Assembly: GCF_002899895.1 (NCBI RefSeq)
Contig: NZ_PPEI02000001.1
Coordinates: forward strand, 1,207,343 to 1,271,342
Length of the DNA: 64,000 bases
Direction: 5' to 3'
From: Chryseobacterium oncorhynchi
GTDB taxonomy: Bacteria; Bacteroidota; Bacteroidia; Flavobacteriales; Weeksellaceae
In this document: positions 1 through 7,775 of the stretch, piece by piece
Layout of the letters: each line of letters opens with the position of its first letter
How positions within the stretch are numbered: the stretch's first letter is position 1
The notes under the pieces: generated by a model
Seen by the model: the letters and a program-made list of their open reading frames with translations, nothing else
Told to the model about the DNA's origin: nothing
Databases searched by the model: none
Program-made: the position numbers and the translations under genes

Positions 1-1035
1 ATTTCGACTTACATGATCTATTCCCGAGCCATATCCTTCTCCTTTATTAAGTTGATATTCTCCAATAACATTGAAGTTCCATTTAGAGCTAAAGAAATAA
101 TTAAAATCATTCTTCAGTATATAATTCTTCCCTGTTCCACCACTGGTCTGAGGACCATCAGCTTTAGCAAAATACTGGAAATTTTCCTCCGTATAGGCTG
201 CCTTGAAAGAGTTATTGAATTGTGTTTTATTCCAATCCCATGAAAGCAGGCTTCTTATATTTTGAGTTCTGTATTTCGTTTCAGTTTCGTTATCAAAAAG
301 AACCGGATAATGCTGTTGCCCATTGAAAAATTCCGAAATCCATGAAACCTGATGGTGTGGAGCAATTTTATAGGCTGCAGCAATATTGAAATTTGTATTG
401 TAGTATTGTCCGTTTCTATTGATGTAGTTTTTGGCCTCTTTTACTTCATAATCATTCTCACTTACAGAATAGTTCCCCGAAGCCTTAAAACTGAATTTTT
501 CATTGCTATAAGCTCCTTTAAGCAAGTTGTTATAAGTATTAAAAGATGCTACTTCTGAAAATAGTGTACCATGAAACCCTTTATTAAAGTCGAGGTTATT
601 ATTTAGGTGAATACTTCCACCGATAGCTCCGGAACCATAGGTAACACTTCCTCCGCCGGCTTTTATTCCGATCTGATCATACCCGAACAAGGAAATATTA
701 TTGATATCTCCCTGTCCTAAAAAATTAGAGTTAATATTAATCCCATTCCATACAAAAGCCGTCTGTTGGGCAGTCGTTCCTCGGAAAGATGGTGAAGAAA
801 CTGCTCCACGACCGTTTTCTTTAATATAAACTGCGGATTGGAATCTCAGCAGTTCAGAAAGGTTGCTGGAATTTTTTTTGGCATCTTCAGCAGTAATTGT
901 TTTTACAGGATGAAAAAGCTTTACCTTATTCATCTGACTATCGAAAATATAAATCGTATCAACCACTTTCTCCTGTCCGAAAAGAAAGCAGCCGTAAGAC
1001 GACAAAAACAGTACTAAAGATCTTTTTATACCCAT
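1..1035 (-). CDS. TonB-dependent receptor, BtuB-like (partial, C-terminus off the window)
   Basis: This is the N-terminal 345 residues of an outer-membrane TonB-dependent transporter; the barrel continues beyond base 1. I translated it from the minus strand, starting at the ATG at 1035-1033. It begins with a short signal peptide (MGIKRSLVLFLSS, ending near FLFGQ). A plug domain follows at about residues 40-150, with plug-type text such as LSELLRFQSAVYIKENG and SPSFRGTTAQQTAFVWNGIN, and then beta-barrel strands begin. A cobalamin riboswitch lies 52 nt upstream, so the likely substrate is vitamin B12 or a related corrinoid, imported with TonB energy. The family is seen in the sequence; the B12 assignment is inferred from the riboswitch. 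Confidence 0.88.
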   Translation of the reverse strand, partial: MGIKRSLVLFLSSYGCFLFGQEKVVDTIYIFDSQMNKVKLFHPVKTITAEDAKKNSSNLSELLRFQSAVYIKENGRGAVSSPSFRGTTAQQTAFVWNGININSNFLGQGDINNISLFGYDQIGIKAGGGSVTYGSGAIGGSIHLNNNLDFNKGFHGTLFSEVASFNTYNNLLKGAYSNEKFSFKASGNYSVSENDYEVKEAKNYINRNGQYYNTNFNIAAAYKIAPHHQVSWISEFFNGQQHYPVLFDNETETKYRTQNIRSLLSWDWNKTQFNNSFKAAYTEENFQYFAKADGPQTSGGTGKNYILKNDFNYFFSSKWNFNVIGEYQLNKGEGYGSGIDHVSRN

Positions 1036-1086
1036 ATTATTCCACTTTTCCTCCGAAAGCAATATGTTTTTTTTGATTATTATTCT

Positions 1087-1230
1087 GGCAGGTCTCCTGA
1101 CTTTCGCTTTCTGTGCCTTCCCGTTTGTACAGTGGCTGTTTACAGAAACTTTTGTTGCGATTTACAGTTGCGGGGACAGTCTGGGCATCTCACCCAATTC
1201 CCTTTTCATTCCAATATGCTGGAAACCAAA
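1087..1230 (-). promoter_or_regulatory. Cobalamin riboswitch (adenosylcobalamin/B12 element)
   Basis: Read on the minus strand, the leader contains the diagnostic B12 elements in order: GGGAATTGGGTGAGATGCCC, then CTGTCCCCGCAACTGTAA, then the B12 box AGCCACTG, and finally AGTCAGGAGACCTGCC at the 3' end (1087-1102). This is the conserved core of the cobalamin riboswitch family. It lies in the 5' leader of the TonB receptor starting at 1035, so B12 binding should lower expression of the receptor. Between aptamer and start codon I see no convincing intrinsic terminator, so control may be at translation initiation. The 5' boundary is approximate. Confidence 0.95.
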
Positions 1231-1237
1231 ATTTTTG

Positions 1238-1268
1238 CAAAGATAGCTTTTTAAATGTATTGACCAAA
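1238..1268 (-). promoter_or_regulatory. Bacteroidetes housekeeping promoter for the riboswitch-receptor transcript
   Basis: On the minus strand the -7 box TATCTTTG (1245-1238) matches TAnnTTTG exactly. A TTTG -33 box at 1268-1265 is separated from it by exactly 19 nt, which is the Bacteroidetes primary-sigma consensus. The implied transcription start is a few bases before the 5' edge of the riboswitch, which supports both calls. Confidence 0.75.
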
Positions 1269-1390
1269 AAGCAGACTTATAGGCCAACCTTTGCATTTTG
1301 TGATAATCTGCACCTGTTTTTAGCAAAAAAATAGACATATAGATTTACTGTAAAAATTCAGATAACTTTAAGCTTGAAACATTACATATA

Positions 1391-1429
1391 TAAAATAAAA
1401 ACAGCTGCCTCCTGTACGAAAGCAGCTGA
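1391..1429 (-). terminator. Intrinsic terminator downstream of pafA
   Basis: CAGCTGC (1402-1408) pairs with GCAGCTG (1422-1428), and on the minus strand the hairpin is followed by TTTTTATTTT. It ends the transcript of the phosphatase gene at 1452-3098. Confidence 0.8.
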
Positions 1430-1451
1430 TTATTTATAACAAGATGTTTAC

Positions 1452-3098
1452 TTATTTACCGATTACTTCCGTAATTGGGTTTCCAACATTTCCACTTGGG
1501 AATTGAATTTTTAGTAATGAAGAAACTGTAGGCGCAATATCCGTCATATGATAAGCCTTGTTGCTTTCTCCCTGCTTAACTCCCCATCCCATAAAGATCA
1601 ATGGAATATGTGAATCATAAGAGTTCCACACACTGTGTGTAGTTCCTGTTTTGGAGTATGGTGGAAGCATAGAGTCATGAGAGATCAATTGGATATCACC
1701 ACTTCTCTGTCTGTTGATTCCGTTGATGATTCTTTGCTTAATTGGCTCCGGAATACTAGATTCCTGAACTTTATCTACAGAAACAGCATATAAAACAGTA
1801 GGATCTTTTTCCAATTCCTTTACCGTAAAGTTTCTTACATCATCCAACTCAAGCTTGCTGTCTGCCAATACTTTTCTGTCAAAATAAATCTGATAGTTAT
1901 CAATTGCATTAATCAATTTATCTGCACCAAACTTCGCTTTCAACTTTTCGTTAATATTCTTCTCAGCTCCTTCTCCGAAGAAACCTGTTGGGATTTTATG
2001 TTCTTTCAGGAATCCTACAGAATGAGCTCCACCGTGGTCAGCAGAAAGAAAAACAGTGTACTCACCTTTTCCAACCTTTGAATCCAGGTAGTTGAAGAAT
2101 TCTGCTAAATCCTGATCTAGTCTGATATAAACATCCTCCACTTCAATGGAATTCGGCCCGAACTTATGCCCAGCATAATCCGTGGAAGCCAAGTTGATTG
2201 CTAAAAAGTCTGTAATAGCATCACCTCCTAGTTTTTCACCCTCTACAGAAGCTTCTGCCAACTTCAAAGTCAGTGTATTTCCGAAAGGTGTGTAACGAAT
2301 GTTATCTTTTTTTGTCTGATAATCTTTAGCCAGATCGTTGTAAGGGAAAGTAGGCGTCTTTGCACTTCCCAATAATCCTTCCCAAGAAGAATTGTCAGGC
2401 GAACTTTCTGTATACTGATTGATTGGAAGTAAAGTATTCCAACCATTTGCTACTAATTTTTCCGGTAAATTCTGAGAGTTGAATGATTTCACCCACTGAG
2501 GAAGATCATTCATATACCATGTGCTTGTAATAAAGTTTCCGGTACTATCATCAAACCAGAATGCTCCGTTCGGAGTATGTCCCGCAGGAAGAATGGAAGC
2601 ACGGTCTTTCAAAGAAACACCAACTACTTTTCCCTGGAAATTGGTTGCCAGTCTTAATTCATCCGTTACCGTTGTAGACCAAAGATTTTTCGGAGAGTGG
2701 CTTCCTGTTTTGGTATTGGTAGTTCCTACCGGCTGAACGCTGTCATCCGCAGTACAGTATACTCCTTTACCCGTTTCCTTATCCGTCCAGTCGTTTCCGG
2801 CAATCCCGTGAATTGCAGGTACAGACCCTGTATAAATACACGTGTGTCCTAGCGCTGTAATGGTAGGAACATACGGAATGTGTACATTATTTAAAGAATA
2901 TCCTGTATTCAATAATCTTTTGAAACCGTCATTTCCATATTTGTTGTAAAAACGGTATAGATAATCCCAACGCATCTGATCCACTACCAGACCTACAACT
3001 AATTTGGGTCTTTCCAATTGAGAATTTCTGTTCTTCTGCGCATTGATTGTAACTACGGACAAAAAAGTAGCTGCCGCAATTGAAATGTTCCTAAGCAT
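1452..3098 (-). CDS. pafA: Phosphate-irrepressible alkaline phosphatase PafA
   Basis: This periplasmic or secreted phosphomonoesterase of the alkaline phosphatase superfamily releases phosphate from organic phosphoesters, using two zinc ions. The protein has 548 residues and a signal peptide of about 20 residues (ends TINAQ). All known PafA catalytic positions are present at a constant offset of +2 from the published enzyme: metal ligand D40, nucleophile T81 in VPTITALGH, N102, the K164/R166 pair in SLKDRA, D307 and H311 in DYAGH, D354-H355 in SADHGG, and H488 in GTTHSVW. The K/N/R set is the phosphate-coordinating trio that separates monoesterases from diesterases. The gene stands alone with its own terminator, and a TAAATTTG box lies just upstream of the start. 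A functional enzyme is very likely. Confidence 0.95.
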   Translation of the reverse strand: MLRNISIAAATFLSVVTINAQKNRNSQLERPKLVVGLVVDQMRWDYLYRFYNKYGNDGFKRLLNTGYSLNNVHIPYVPTITALGHTCIYTGSVPAIHGIAGNDWTDKETGKGVYCTADDSVQPVGTTNTKTGSHSPKNLWSTTVTDELRLATNFQGKVVGVSLKDRASILPAGHTPNGAFWFDDSTGNFITSTWYMNDLPQWVKSFNSQNLPEKLVANGWNTLLPINQYTESSPDNSSWEGLLGSAKTPTFPYNDLAKDYQTKKDNIRYTPFGNTLTLKLAEASVEGEKLGGDAITDFLAINLASTDYAGHKFGPNSIEVEDVYIRLDQDLAEFFNYLDSKVGKGEYTVFLSADHGGAHSVGFLKEHKIPTGFFGEGAEKNINEKLKAKFGADKLINAIDNYQIYFDRKVLADSKLELDDVRNFTVKELEKDPTVLYAVSVDKVQESSIPEPIKQRIINGINRQRSGDIQLISHDSMLPPYSKTGTTHSVWNSYDSHIPLIFMGWGVKQGESNKAYHMTDIAPTVSSLLKIQFPSGNVGNPITEVIGK

Positions 3099-3120
3099 CC
3101 AAGTAAATTTTTATTGATCA

Positions 3121-3128
3121 CAAATTTA
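3121..3128 (-). promoter_or_regulatory. Candidate -7 box for pafA
   Basis: On the minus strand TAAATTTG fits the Bacteroidetes -7 consensus TAnnTTTG and lies 22 nt upstream of the pafA start codon, giving a short leader. No good TTTG box is seen at the -33 distance, so the call rests on one box. Confidence 0.4.
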
Positions 3129-3163
3129 GGGGTTTTGAAAGTTTTAGAGTATGAAATTTTATT

Positions 3164-3171
3164 TAAATTTG
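3164..3171 (+). promoter_or_regulatory. Candidate -7 box for the 3203 operon
   Basis: TAAATTTG matches TAnnTTTG and lies 31 nt upstream of the ATG at 3203. The nearest upstream TTTG (3134-3137) is 26 nt away, longer than the usual 19-21, so this is a weak promoter call. It is back-to-back with the pafA promoter candidate. Confidence 0.35.
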
Positions 3172-3202
3172 ATCTTTATTCAATTCCCTAACCCAATTTA
3201 CC

Positions 3203-3988
3203 ATGATTTTAGGAATATACTGGTACTTTAAATTCCCTGAAAACCTATACCATTTCAAGTTTTTCAGGTTTTTTGAAGGATATGGAGGCCATGCGGATAA
3301 TGATGCAGAGTTGGCAGCAAGAGTTCAGGTGAGTAATATGGAAAACCTCATCAGACAACTGGAAGAATTGAAATCACGGTTCAAAAGAACTTATTTATCC
3401 CTTGCCATTAATGAGAATCAACTTATTATTAGTATTGGAGATCATCAGCTTTTTGATTATCATTTTCAATTCGTAAGTGAAATAGAAAATTTGTTAATCC
3501 AAGAAAATGCCGAATTGTTGGATTCTAGTAATCCTTTCAAAGCTCAATTTTATAAAAACTATCAACCGGAAAAGGAGAATTTTGAAAATATTGAGCATCG
3601 TTTTATTCAAATTGTTGGTTCAGATTTAAAAAAGAATAATGCTGAAAATCTTTCAATAAGAATTGACTGTAACCTGCCCTTAGCAGATAAAAAAAACTTC
3701 ATTAGTGACTTAGTTACTATATGCCAAGAGGAAAACATCAATGTATTCTATTATAAGGATCATGATTTTAATAATTATTGTAATCTAATGCTCCTTTTCA
3801 GCAATGGACGACAGACTAGAGATGCCATTCAGATTGTTCATGTGAATTCATTTGGAAATAAGGTAAGACAACTCAGTGAAAAATATCCACTCCATTTTGG
3901 CCATTTTGGTGGACTCAACCATTATCCAGAAAACGGACCTCATATCGAACTGATGGTGGATGAAGAATATATTTTAAGCAAAAAATAA
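3203..3988 (+). CDS. Conserved hypothetical protein
   Basis: This 261-residue protein has no signal peptide or membrane helix and I do not recognise the family. The N-terminus (ILGIYWYFKFPENLY) is followed by a charged helical stretch at about residues 45-65, alternating strand/helix text in the middle, and a histidine- and glycine-rich C-terminal segment (HFGHFGGLNHYPENGPHIE, about residues 231-249) that looks conserved enough to bind a ligand or metal. It is the first gene of a tight co-directional set with a VOC protein (20 bp downstream) and a GNAT acetyltransferase, so it is probably co-transcribed with them. It is likely cytoplasmic. Confidence 0.7.
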   Translation: MILGIYWYFKFPENLYHFKFFRFFEGYGGHADNDAELAARVQVSNMENLIRQLEELKSRFKRTYLSLAINENQLIISIGDHQLFDYHFQFVSEIENLLIQENAELLDSSNPFKAQFYKNYQPEKENFENIEHRFIQIVGSDLKKNNAENLSIRIDCNLPLADKKNFISDLVTICQEENINVFYYKDHDFNNYCNLMLLFSNGRQTRDAIQIVHVNSFGNKVRQLSEKYPLHFGHFGGLNHYPENGPHIELMVDEEYILSKK

Positions 3989-4008
3989 ACCCATTATAAT
4001 TTAATAAT

Positions 4009-4401
4009 ATGATTAAGTTTAAATATGTCATTTTGTATGTTGAAGATGTGGAACAATCCATGAACTTCTATAAAAATACCTTTGACGCCGAAATAAAATT
4101 CATTACTCCGGAAAAAGACTATGGAGAACTGCTTACCGGAGAAACCAGTCTTTCTTTTGCTTCAATCAGCTTAGCTGGTTCAAATCTAAAACAGGGTTTT
4201 CTATCCTCCAAAACACAAAAAAAGCCATTTGGAATAGAACTTGGCTTTGTGACCGATGATGTGGAAACATTGATCGAAAAAGCTGTTAAAAATGGGGCTG
4301 AATTGTATGAAGAGATTGCTGTAAAACCTTGGGGACAAAAAACAGCTTATATCAAGGATCTTGACCATTATTTAGTGGAAATTTGTACTGAAATTCAATA
4401 A
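4009..4401 (+). CDS. VOC family (glyoxalase/bleomycin-resistance fold) protein
   Basis: The 130-residue protein has the single-domain vicinal-oxygen-chelate layout: two beta-alpha-beta-beta-beta halves, opening with FKYVILYVEDVEQSMNFYK (the V-D-x-x-x-S-x-x-F-Y signature). The second half contains GFVTDDVETLIEKAVKNG and ends DLDHYLVEIC, where the glutamate is the usual metal-ligand position. Such proteins dimerise and act as metal-dependent enzymes (lyase, dioxygenase) or sequester antibiotics; the substrate cannot be told here. It lies 20 bp after the hypothetical gene and 12 bp before the acetyltransferase, so an operon is likely. Confidence 0.88.
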   Translation: MIKFKYVILYVEDVEQSMNFYKNTFDAEIKFITPEKDYGELLTGETSLSFASISLAGSNLKQGFLSSKTQKKPFGIELGFVTDDVETLIEKAVKNGAELYEEIAVKPWGQKTAYIKDLDHYLVEICTEIQ

Positions 4402-4413
4402 ACATTCTTCTTC

Positions 4414-4950
4414 GTGGAAATAAAAAAACTACAAAAGCTATCTTCCAACCCCTGCCTGAATTGGGGACATAATGGGTATACAACAGATACAATTTATTCT
4501 GTCTCGTCTATAGAATACTCCAATTCCTTTGAGTTTACTCTAAGGGAAAAGTCTTTGTCTTATTCCAAAATCTGGGAAACTGATGCTGATGAACTGGAAG
4601 AACTTAATACAATCATTGAAAAAGATAATTCTTTTGGAGCCTTTACAGATGGTGAACTCCAAGGCTGGATCATTGGTGAACACAGAACATGGAACAACAG
4701 CTTTTACATAGAAAATATCCTTGTCAATGAAAAATACAGGAGACAGGGAATCGGGATTATGCTGATTAAAAACGCCATTAAAGAAGCCCGAAGATTAAAC
4801 TGCAGAGTTATAGAACTTGAAACCCAGAATACCAACTACCCAGCCATACAGTTTTACAGAAGAATGGGATTCAATATCACCGGACTGAATACCAGATTGT
4901 ATGATAATGCCGATGAAATTGCCCTTTTTATGACCCTAGATATCGAATAA
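4414..4950 (+). CDS. GNAT family N-acetyltransferase (GTG start)
   Basis: This 178-residue acetyl-CoA-dependent N-acetyltransferase contains the motif A loop R109-R-Q-G-I-G114 in the context NILVNEKYRRQGIG. Motif B is IELETQNTNYPAIQFYRRMGF. An in-frame stop (4399-4401, the stop of the VOC gene) leaves the GTG at 4414 as the only sensible start. The arrangement of an N-terminal extension, the ITE-type acidic segment and FTDGELQGWIIGEHRTW resembles streptothricin-acetyltransferase-like GNATs, but that is a loose likeness and the substrate is unknown. It is the last gene of the 3203-4950 set. Confidence 0.85.
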   Translation: MEIKKLQKLSSNPCLNWGHNGYTTDTIYSVSSIEYSNSFEFTLREKSLSYSKIWETDADELEELNTIIEKDNSFGAFTDGELQGWIIGEHRTWNNSFYIENILVNEKYRRQGIGIMLIKNAIKEARRLNCRVIELETQNTNYPAIQFYRRMGFNITGLNTRLYDNADEIALFMTLDIE

Positions 4951-5086
4951 CTCTAGAAATAAAACTCCTCTTATTAATTCTATTGCTCAATTATGATTTT
5001 ATTCTTTTAATAAAAAATTAAAACACTTGCTAGTGTCTTATATTTTTTATACATTAGTAATCAGCAAATTAAAAACATTGATTACT

Positions 5087-5335
5087 ATGAAAAATTTAAA
5101 AAAATTAAAGAGAAGCCAATTGGTGTTAATTAGCGGAGGAGATACAGCCTATGCCTTTTGTTTAGATGGCGTTTGTCCTCCAACCCACGGATCCTATTAT
5201 TGTAGCGGAGATATCTGCTACAGATCAACTGGTGGAGGTGGTAATACTGGAGGAGGCCCTGGTGGTGGAACCCCTTGCCATGAGCCACAACGTTTCTGTC
5301 AGGAATGGGAAACAGGATGTGGATGTCATTATTAA
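5087..5335 (+). CDS. Double-glycine leader peptide with eight-cysteine core (bacteriocin-like)
   Basis: I place the start at the ATG at 5087, giving 82 residues rather than a longer upstream reading. The first 18 residues (MKNLKKLKRSQLVLISGG) form a typical Bacteroidetes double-glycine leader of the type cut and exported by peptidase-containing ABC transporters. The predicted mature part is 64 residues with eight cysteines in two groups: C-x4-C-x8-C-x4-C, then a 13-residue Gly-rich linker, then C-x6-C-x6-C-x-C. Leader class is visible; a bacteriocin or signalling role is inferred from family use. No transporter or modifying enzyme is adjacent, so export machinery must lie elsewhere. A terminator follows directly, so it is transcribed alone. 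Confidence 0.75.
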   Translation: MKNLKKLKRSQLVLISGGDTAYAFCLDGVCPPTHGSYYCSGDICYRSTGGGGNTGGGPGGGTPCHEPQRFCQEWETGCGCHY

Positions 5336-5358
5336 AGTTAGTTGTTAGATAAAAATTA

Positions 5359-5383
5359 GGGCGGTTTTCACCGCTCTTTTTTT
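5359..5383 (+). terminator. Intrinsic terminator after the leader-peptide gene
   Basis: GGGCGGT (5359-5365) pairs with ACCGCTC (5370-5376) with one mismatch across a TTTC loop, followed by seven T (5377-5383). Confidence 0.8.
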
Positions 5384-5520
5384 GTGCTTTTACTAACAGA
5401 AAGATAGTAAGCAGTCGGATATATTTACTTGTGATATTTGAGAGCAGCAATGGGTTTATGGTTTCCCGTAATGAGTAAGCATCAGGATTCTTTAGTTTTG
5501 AGCCATTAGAAAATAATCCT

Positions 5521-6033
5521 ATGAAAATAAAATTCATACTCATTCTGTCAGCTATAGCATTAATGAATCTAAGCTGTAATGATAAAGAAACACCTACAAT
5601 TACAAATCAGTCTCAACCGGTAGATCCAAATTTGGAACAATTAAAAACAGAAGCTTCAAGATTAAGAAATGGAGGTTCCGTTAAAAGTATTGAATTAAAA
5701 AATGGAAAAGCGATAATTACATATGTAAAAGATTATACGGAATACAAACAATTACAACCTCAATCTAAATTAACAGAAAATGATTTAAAAGAATATTGGT
5801 CAACAGGAAATGCTATTCAAAAAATCCTCGTTGAAGGCCCTGTACAAATAATGAAGAAACTTAGTTTTATTGATGAAGTTGAGCTTATCCTCCCATTTCA
5901 AGGCAAAATTTATAGGAGTGATGTCAAAAAAACAGAATTAGAAAAATTTATTGGAAACGATTTTTCAGAGATAACAAACACTTGGACAGAAAGCTTTGTA
6001 AATCCTTATGTTTATAATAAAAATGGCAGATAA
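5521..6033 (+). CDS. Hypothetical lipoprotein
   Basis: The 170-residue protein begins with a lipoprotein signal (MKIKFILILSAIALMNLSC), with C19 as the lipid-attachment cysteine, then a polar region and a mixed alpha/beta domain (for example SIELKNGKAIITYVKDYTEY). I do not recognise the family. It is predicted to be anchored in the periplasm or on the outer membrane. It is separated from the leader-peptide gene by that gene's terminator, so it is probably an independent transcript; a possible functional link between the two is only positional. Confidence 0.7.
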   Translation: MKIKFILILSAIALMNLSCNDKETPTITNQSQPVDPNLEQLKTEASRLRNGGSVKSIELKNGKAIITYVKDYTEYKQLQPQSKLTENDLKEYWSTGNAIQKILVEGPVQIMKKLSFIDEVELILPFQGKIYRSDVKKTELEKFIGNDFSEITNTWTESFVNPYVYNKNGR

Positions 6034-6101
6034 AAGTTCTTAAATAAATTCAGTGTTGAAAAATAATTCAGCGGAAAAAGAAAGAAAATAAAATTCTTTC
6101 A

Positions 6102-6133
6102 CAAAAAAACCGCGCCCGAAAGGCGCGGTTTTC
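6102..6133. terminator. Bidirectional terminator between lipoprotein gene and mdh
   Basis: ACCGCGCC (6109-6116) and GGCGCGGT (6122-6129) form a perfect 8-bp stem around CGAAA. The run of seven A before it and TTTT after it make it usable in both directions. It is strongest on the minus strand, where it ends mdh. Confidence 0.9.
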
Positions 6134-6156
6134 ATATATATATATAATTCTGTAAA

Positions 6157-7083
6157 TTAGAATTTAAGATCTCCATTCACTTCTCTCACTGCATTAGCAG
6201 CTTCAGCGAATTTCAATTGCTCTTCAGCAGTCAATGTTACGTTTACGATTGATTCTACTCCGTTTGCTCCGATGATAGCAGGAACACCTAAGCAGATATC
6301 GTTTTGTCCGTACTCTCCTTCAAGCATTAAAGAACAAGGGATCATTTTCTTTTGGTCACATGCAATTGCCTGAACCATTACAGAAACAGCTGCACCTGGA
6401 GCATACCAAGCAGAAGTTCCTAATAATTTAGTAAGAGTAGCACCCCCTACTTTAGTTTCTTCAATTACATATTTTTGTTTTTCTTCGTCTAAGAATTCAG
6501 TTACAGGAACACCATTTCTTGTAGCTTTGCTCAATAATGGAAGCATACCTGTATCACTGTGAGCAGCGATTACCATACCATCAACATCAGAAATTGGAGC
6601 TTCTAATGCCTCAGCCAATCTATACTTGAATCTTGCAGAGTCTAGAGCACCACCCATTCCGATGATCTTGTGCTTAGGAAGACCTGAAGTTTTGTGAACC
6701 AAATAAGCCATAGTATCCATTGGGTTAGAAACCACAATGATGATTACTTCTGGAGAATGTTTTACTAAGTTTTGAGTAACTTCTTTTACGATACCCGCGT
6801 TGATACCAATTAATTCTTCTCTAGTCATTCCAGGTTTTCTTGGGATACCTGAAGTGATTACTGCTACATGAGAACCTGCAGTTTTGCTGTAATCTCCTGT
6901 TGTTCCGGTAATTTTCGTATCGAATCCGTTAAGAGACGCCGTTTGCATCAAATCCATTGCTTTACCTTCAGCAAATCCTTCTTTAATATCTACCAAAACT
7001 ACTTCTGAACAGAAGTTTTTCATTGCGATGTATTCTGCACAGCTTGCTCCTACAGCGCCTGCACCTACTACAGTTACTTTCAT
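6157..7083 (-). CDS. mdh: Malate dehydrogenase (LDH-like type)
   Basis: This 308-residue NAD-dependent enzyme interconverts malate and oxaloacetate in the cytoplasmic TCA cycle. The Rossmann motif GAGAVGAS sits at residues 7-14 and D32 is the NAD-selecting acidic residue. Substrate arginines R82 and R88 lie in the mobile loop PRKPGMTR, where R82 is the position that selects malate over lactate. N120 (SNPMD), D148 and R151 (GGALDSARF) and catalytic H175 (AAHSDTGM) complete the site. The residue after the catalytic histidine is Ser, where most relatives have Gly. The gene has its own promoter candidate and a strong terminator. It is well separated from the sdh genes. Confidence 0.95.
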   Translation of the reverse strand: MKVTVVGAGAVGASCAEYIAMKNFCSEVVLVDIKEGFAEGKAMDLMQTASLNGFDTKITGTTGDYSKTAGSHVAVITSGIPRKPGMTREELIGINAGIVKEVTQNLVKHSPEVIIIVVSNPMDTMAYLVHKTSGLPKHKIIGMGGALDSARFKYRLAEALEAPISDVDGMVIAAHSDTGMLPLLSKATRNGVPVTEFLDEEKQKYVIEETKVGGATLTKLLGTSAWYAPGAAVSVMVQAIACDQKKMIPCSLMLEGEYGQNDICLGVPAIIGANGVESIVNVTLTAEEQLKFAEAANAVREVNGDLKF

Positions 7084-7139
7084 ATTGTTACTTTTTAAAT
7101 TATTTATTTTTGTTAGTTAAGTTTAAAATTGAAACTCCC

Positions 7140-7171
7140 CAAATTTAATAAATCCTGAAAAAATGAGCAAT
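7140..7171 (-). promoter_or_regulatory. Candidate promoter for mdh
   Basis: On the minus strand TAAATTTG (7147-7140) fits the -7 consensus exactly. ATTG (7171-7168) lies 20 nt upstream in place of the TTTG -33 box (three of four match). The implied leader is about 50 nt. Confidence 0.5.
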
Positions 7172-7202
7172 TTTTCAGAAATTTAATTAGAATTAAAAGA
7201 AA

Positions 7203-7754
7203 TTAGTTGACGTTCAGTAAAAACGTGTATAGTTTTTTCGCTCCGGAAAGCACTTCATTATAGTTTTCCTCCGTAACTTCCGTGTCCAAAACCTCCTTGA
7301 AGTTCTTCCACATCGGGCCCGTATTCTCCTGATAGCATCCAAAGAAATTAAAAGTCACCTCATCAAAACCTTCCGTTTTAGAAAGCTGCTTTGCAATAAC
7401 GTTTCCGCCCAAAGTAGAACCTTCAATTACATACATCGCGCCCAATGCTTCATGTTCATTCTCAAACTCAAGAGGGTGAGAAACTGTTTGATTTTCCAGA
7501 GAAAGACTTTCAAGGTCCTTTTCAATAAGGGAAAGCTTCTTTCTGTTTTCAAGCTGAAGTTTTTCTGCATACTTATCAGAAAGACTGTTGAAAATTTTAT
7601 CTTCACTGTGAAGAAGCATCAGATAATTAGTATGGATGATCTTTTTATAATCTTCTAAGGTGAAAGTTTTATTGAAAATCTTTTCAGAATTAAAAAGCTT
7701 CTCCGCCGCATCGTGATATTCTGCTGTATTTTGTTTAAGATATTCTGATACCAT
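7203..7754 (-). CDS. bphO: Biliverdin-producing heme oxygenase (BphO type)
   Basis: The 183-residue heme oxygenase opens heme to biliverdin, CO and iron, supplying the chromophore for the phytochrome encoded immediately upstream. H14 (AEYHDAAEKLF) is the proximal heme ligand. The distal-helix motif is GAMYVIEGSTLGG (residues 105-117), the signature of the bacterial BphO/HemO group. It starts 21 bp after the bphP stop on the same strand, so the two are almost certainly co-transcribed, with bphP first. A role in iron acquisition is the alternative, but the neighbour argues for chromophore synthesis. Confidence 0.9.
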   Translation of the reverse strand: MVSEYLKQNTAEYHDAAEKLFNSEKIFNKTFTLEDYKKIIHTNYLMLLHSEDKIFNSLSDKYAEKLQLENRKKLSLIEKDLESLSLENQTVSHPLEFENEHEALGAMYVIEGSTLGGNVIAKQLSKTEGFDEVTFNFFGCYQENTGPMWKNFKEVLDTEVTEENYNEVLSGAKKLYTFLLNVN

Positions 7755-7775
7755 AAATAACGTTTTAAAAGTTTC

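Noticed and set aside
5130-5543. Antisense open frame of 137 codons over the leader-peptide gene
   Set aside because: It lies opposite the peptide gene and its terminator, and the text has no family signature; it is a mirror of the coding strand.
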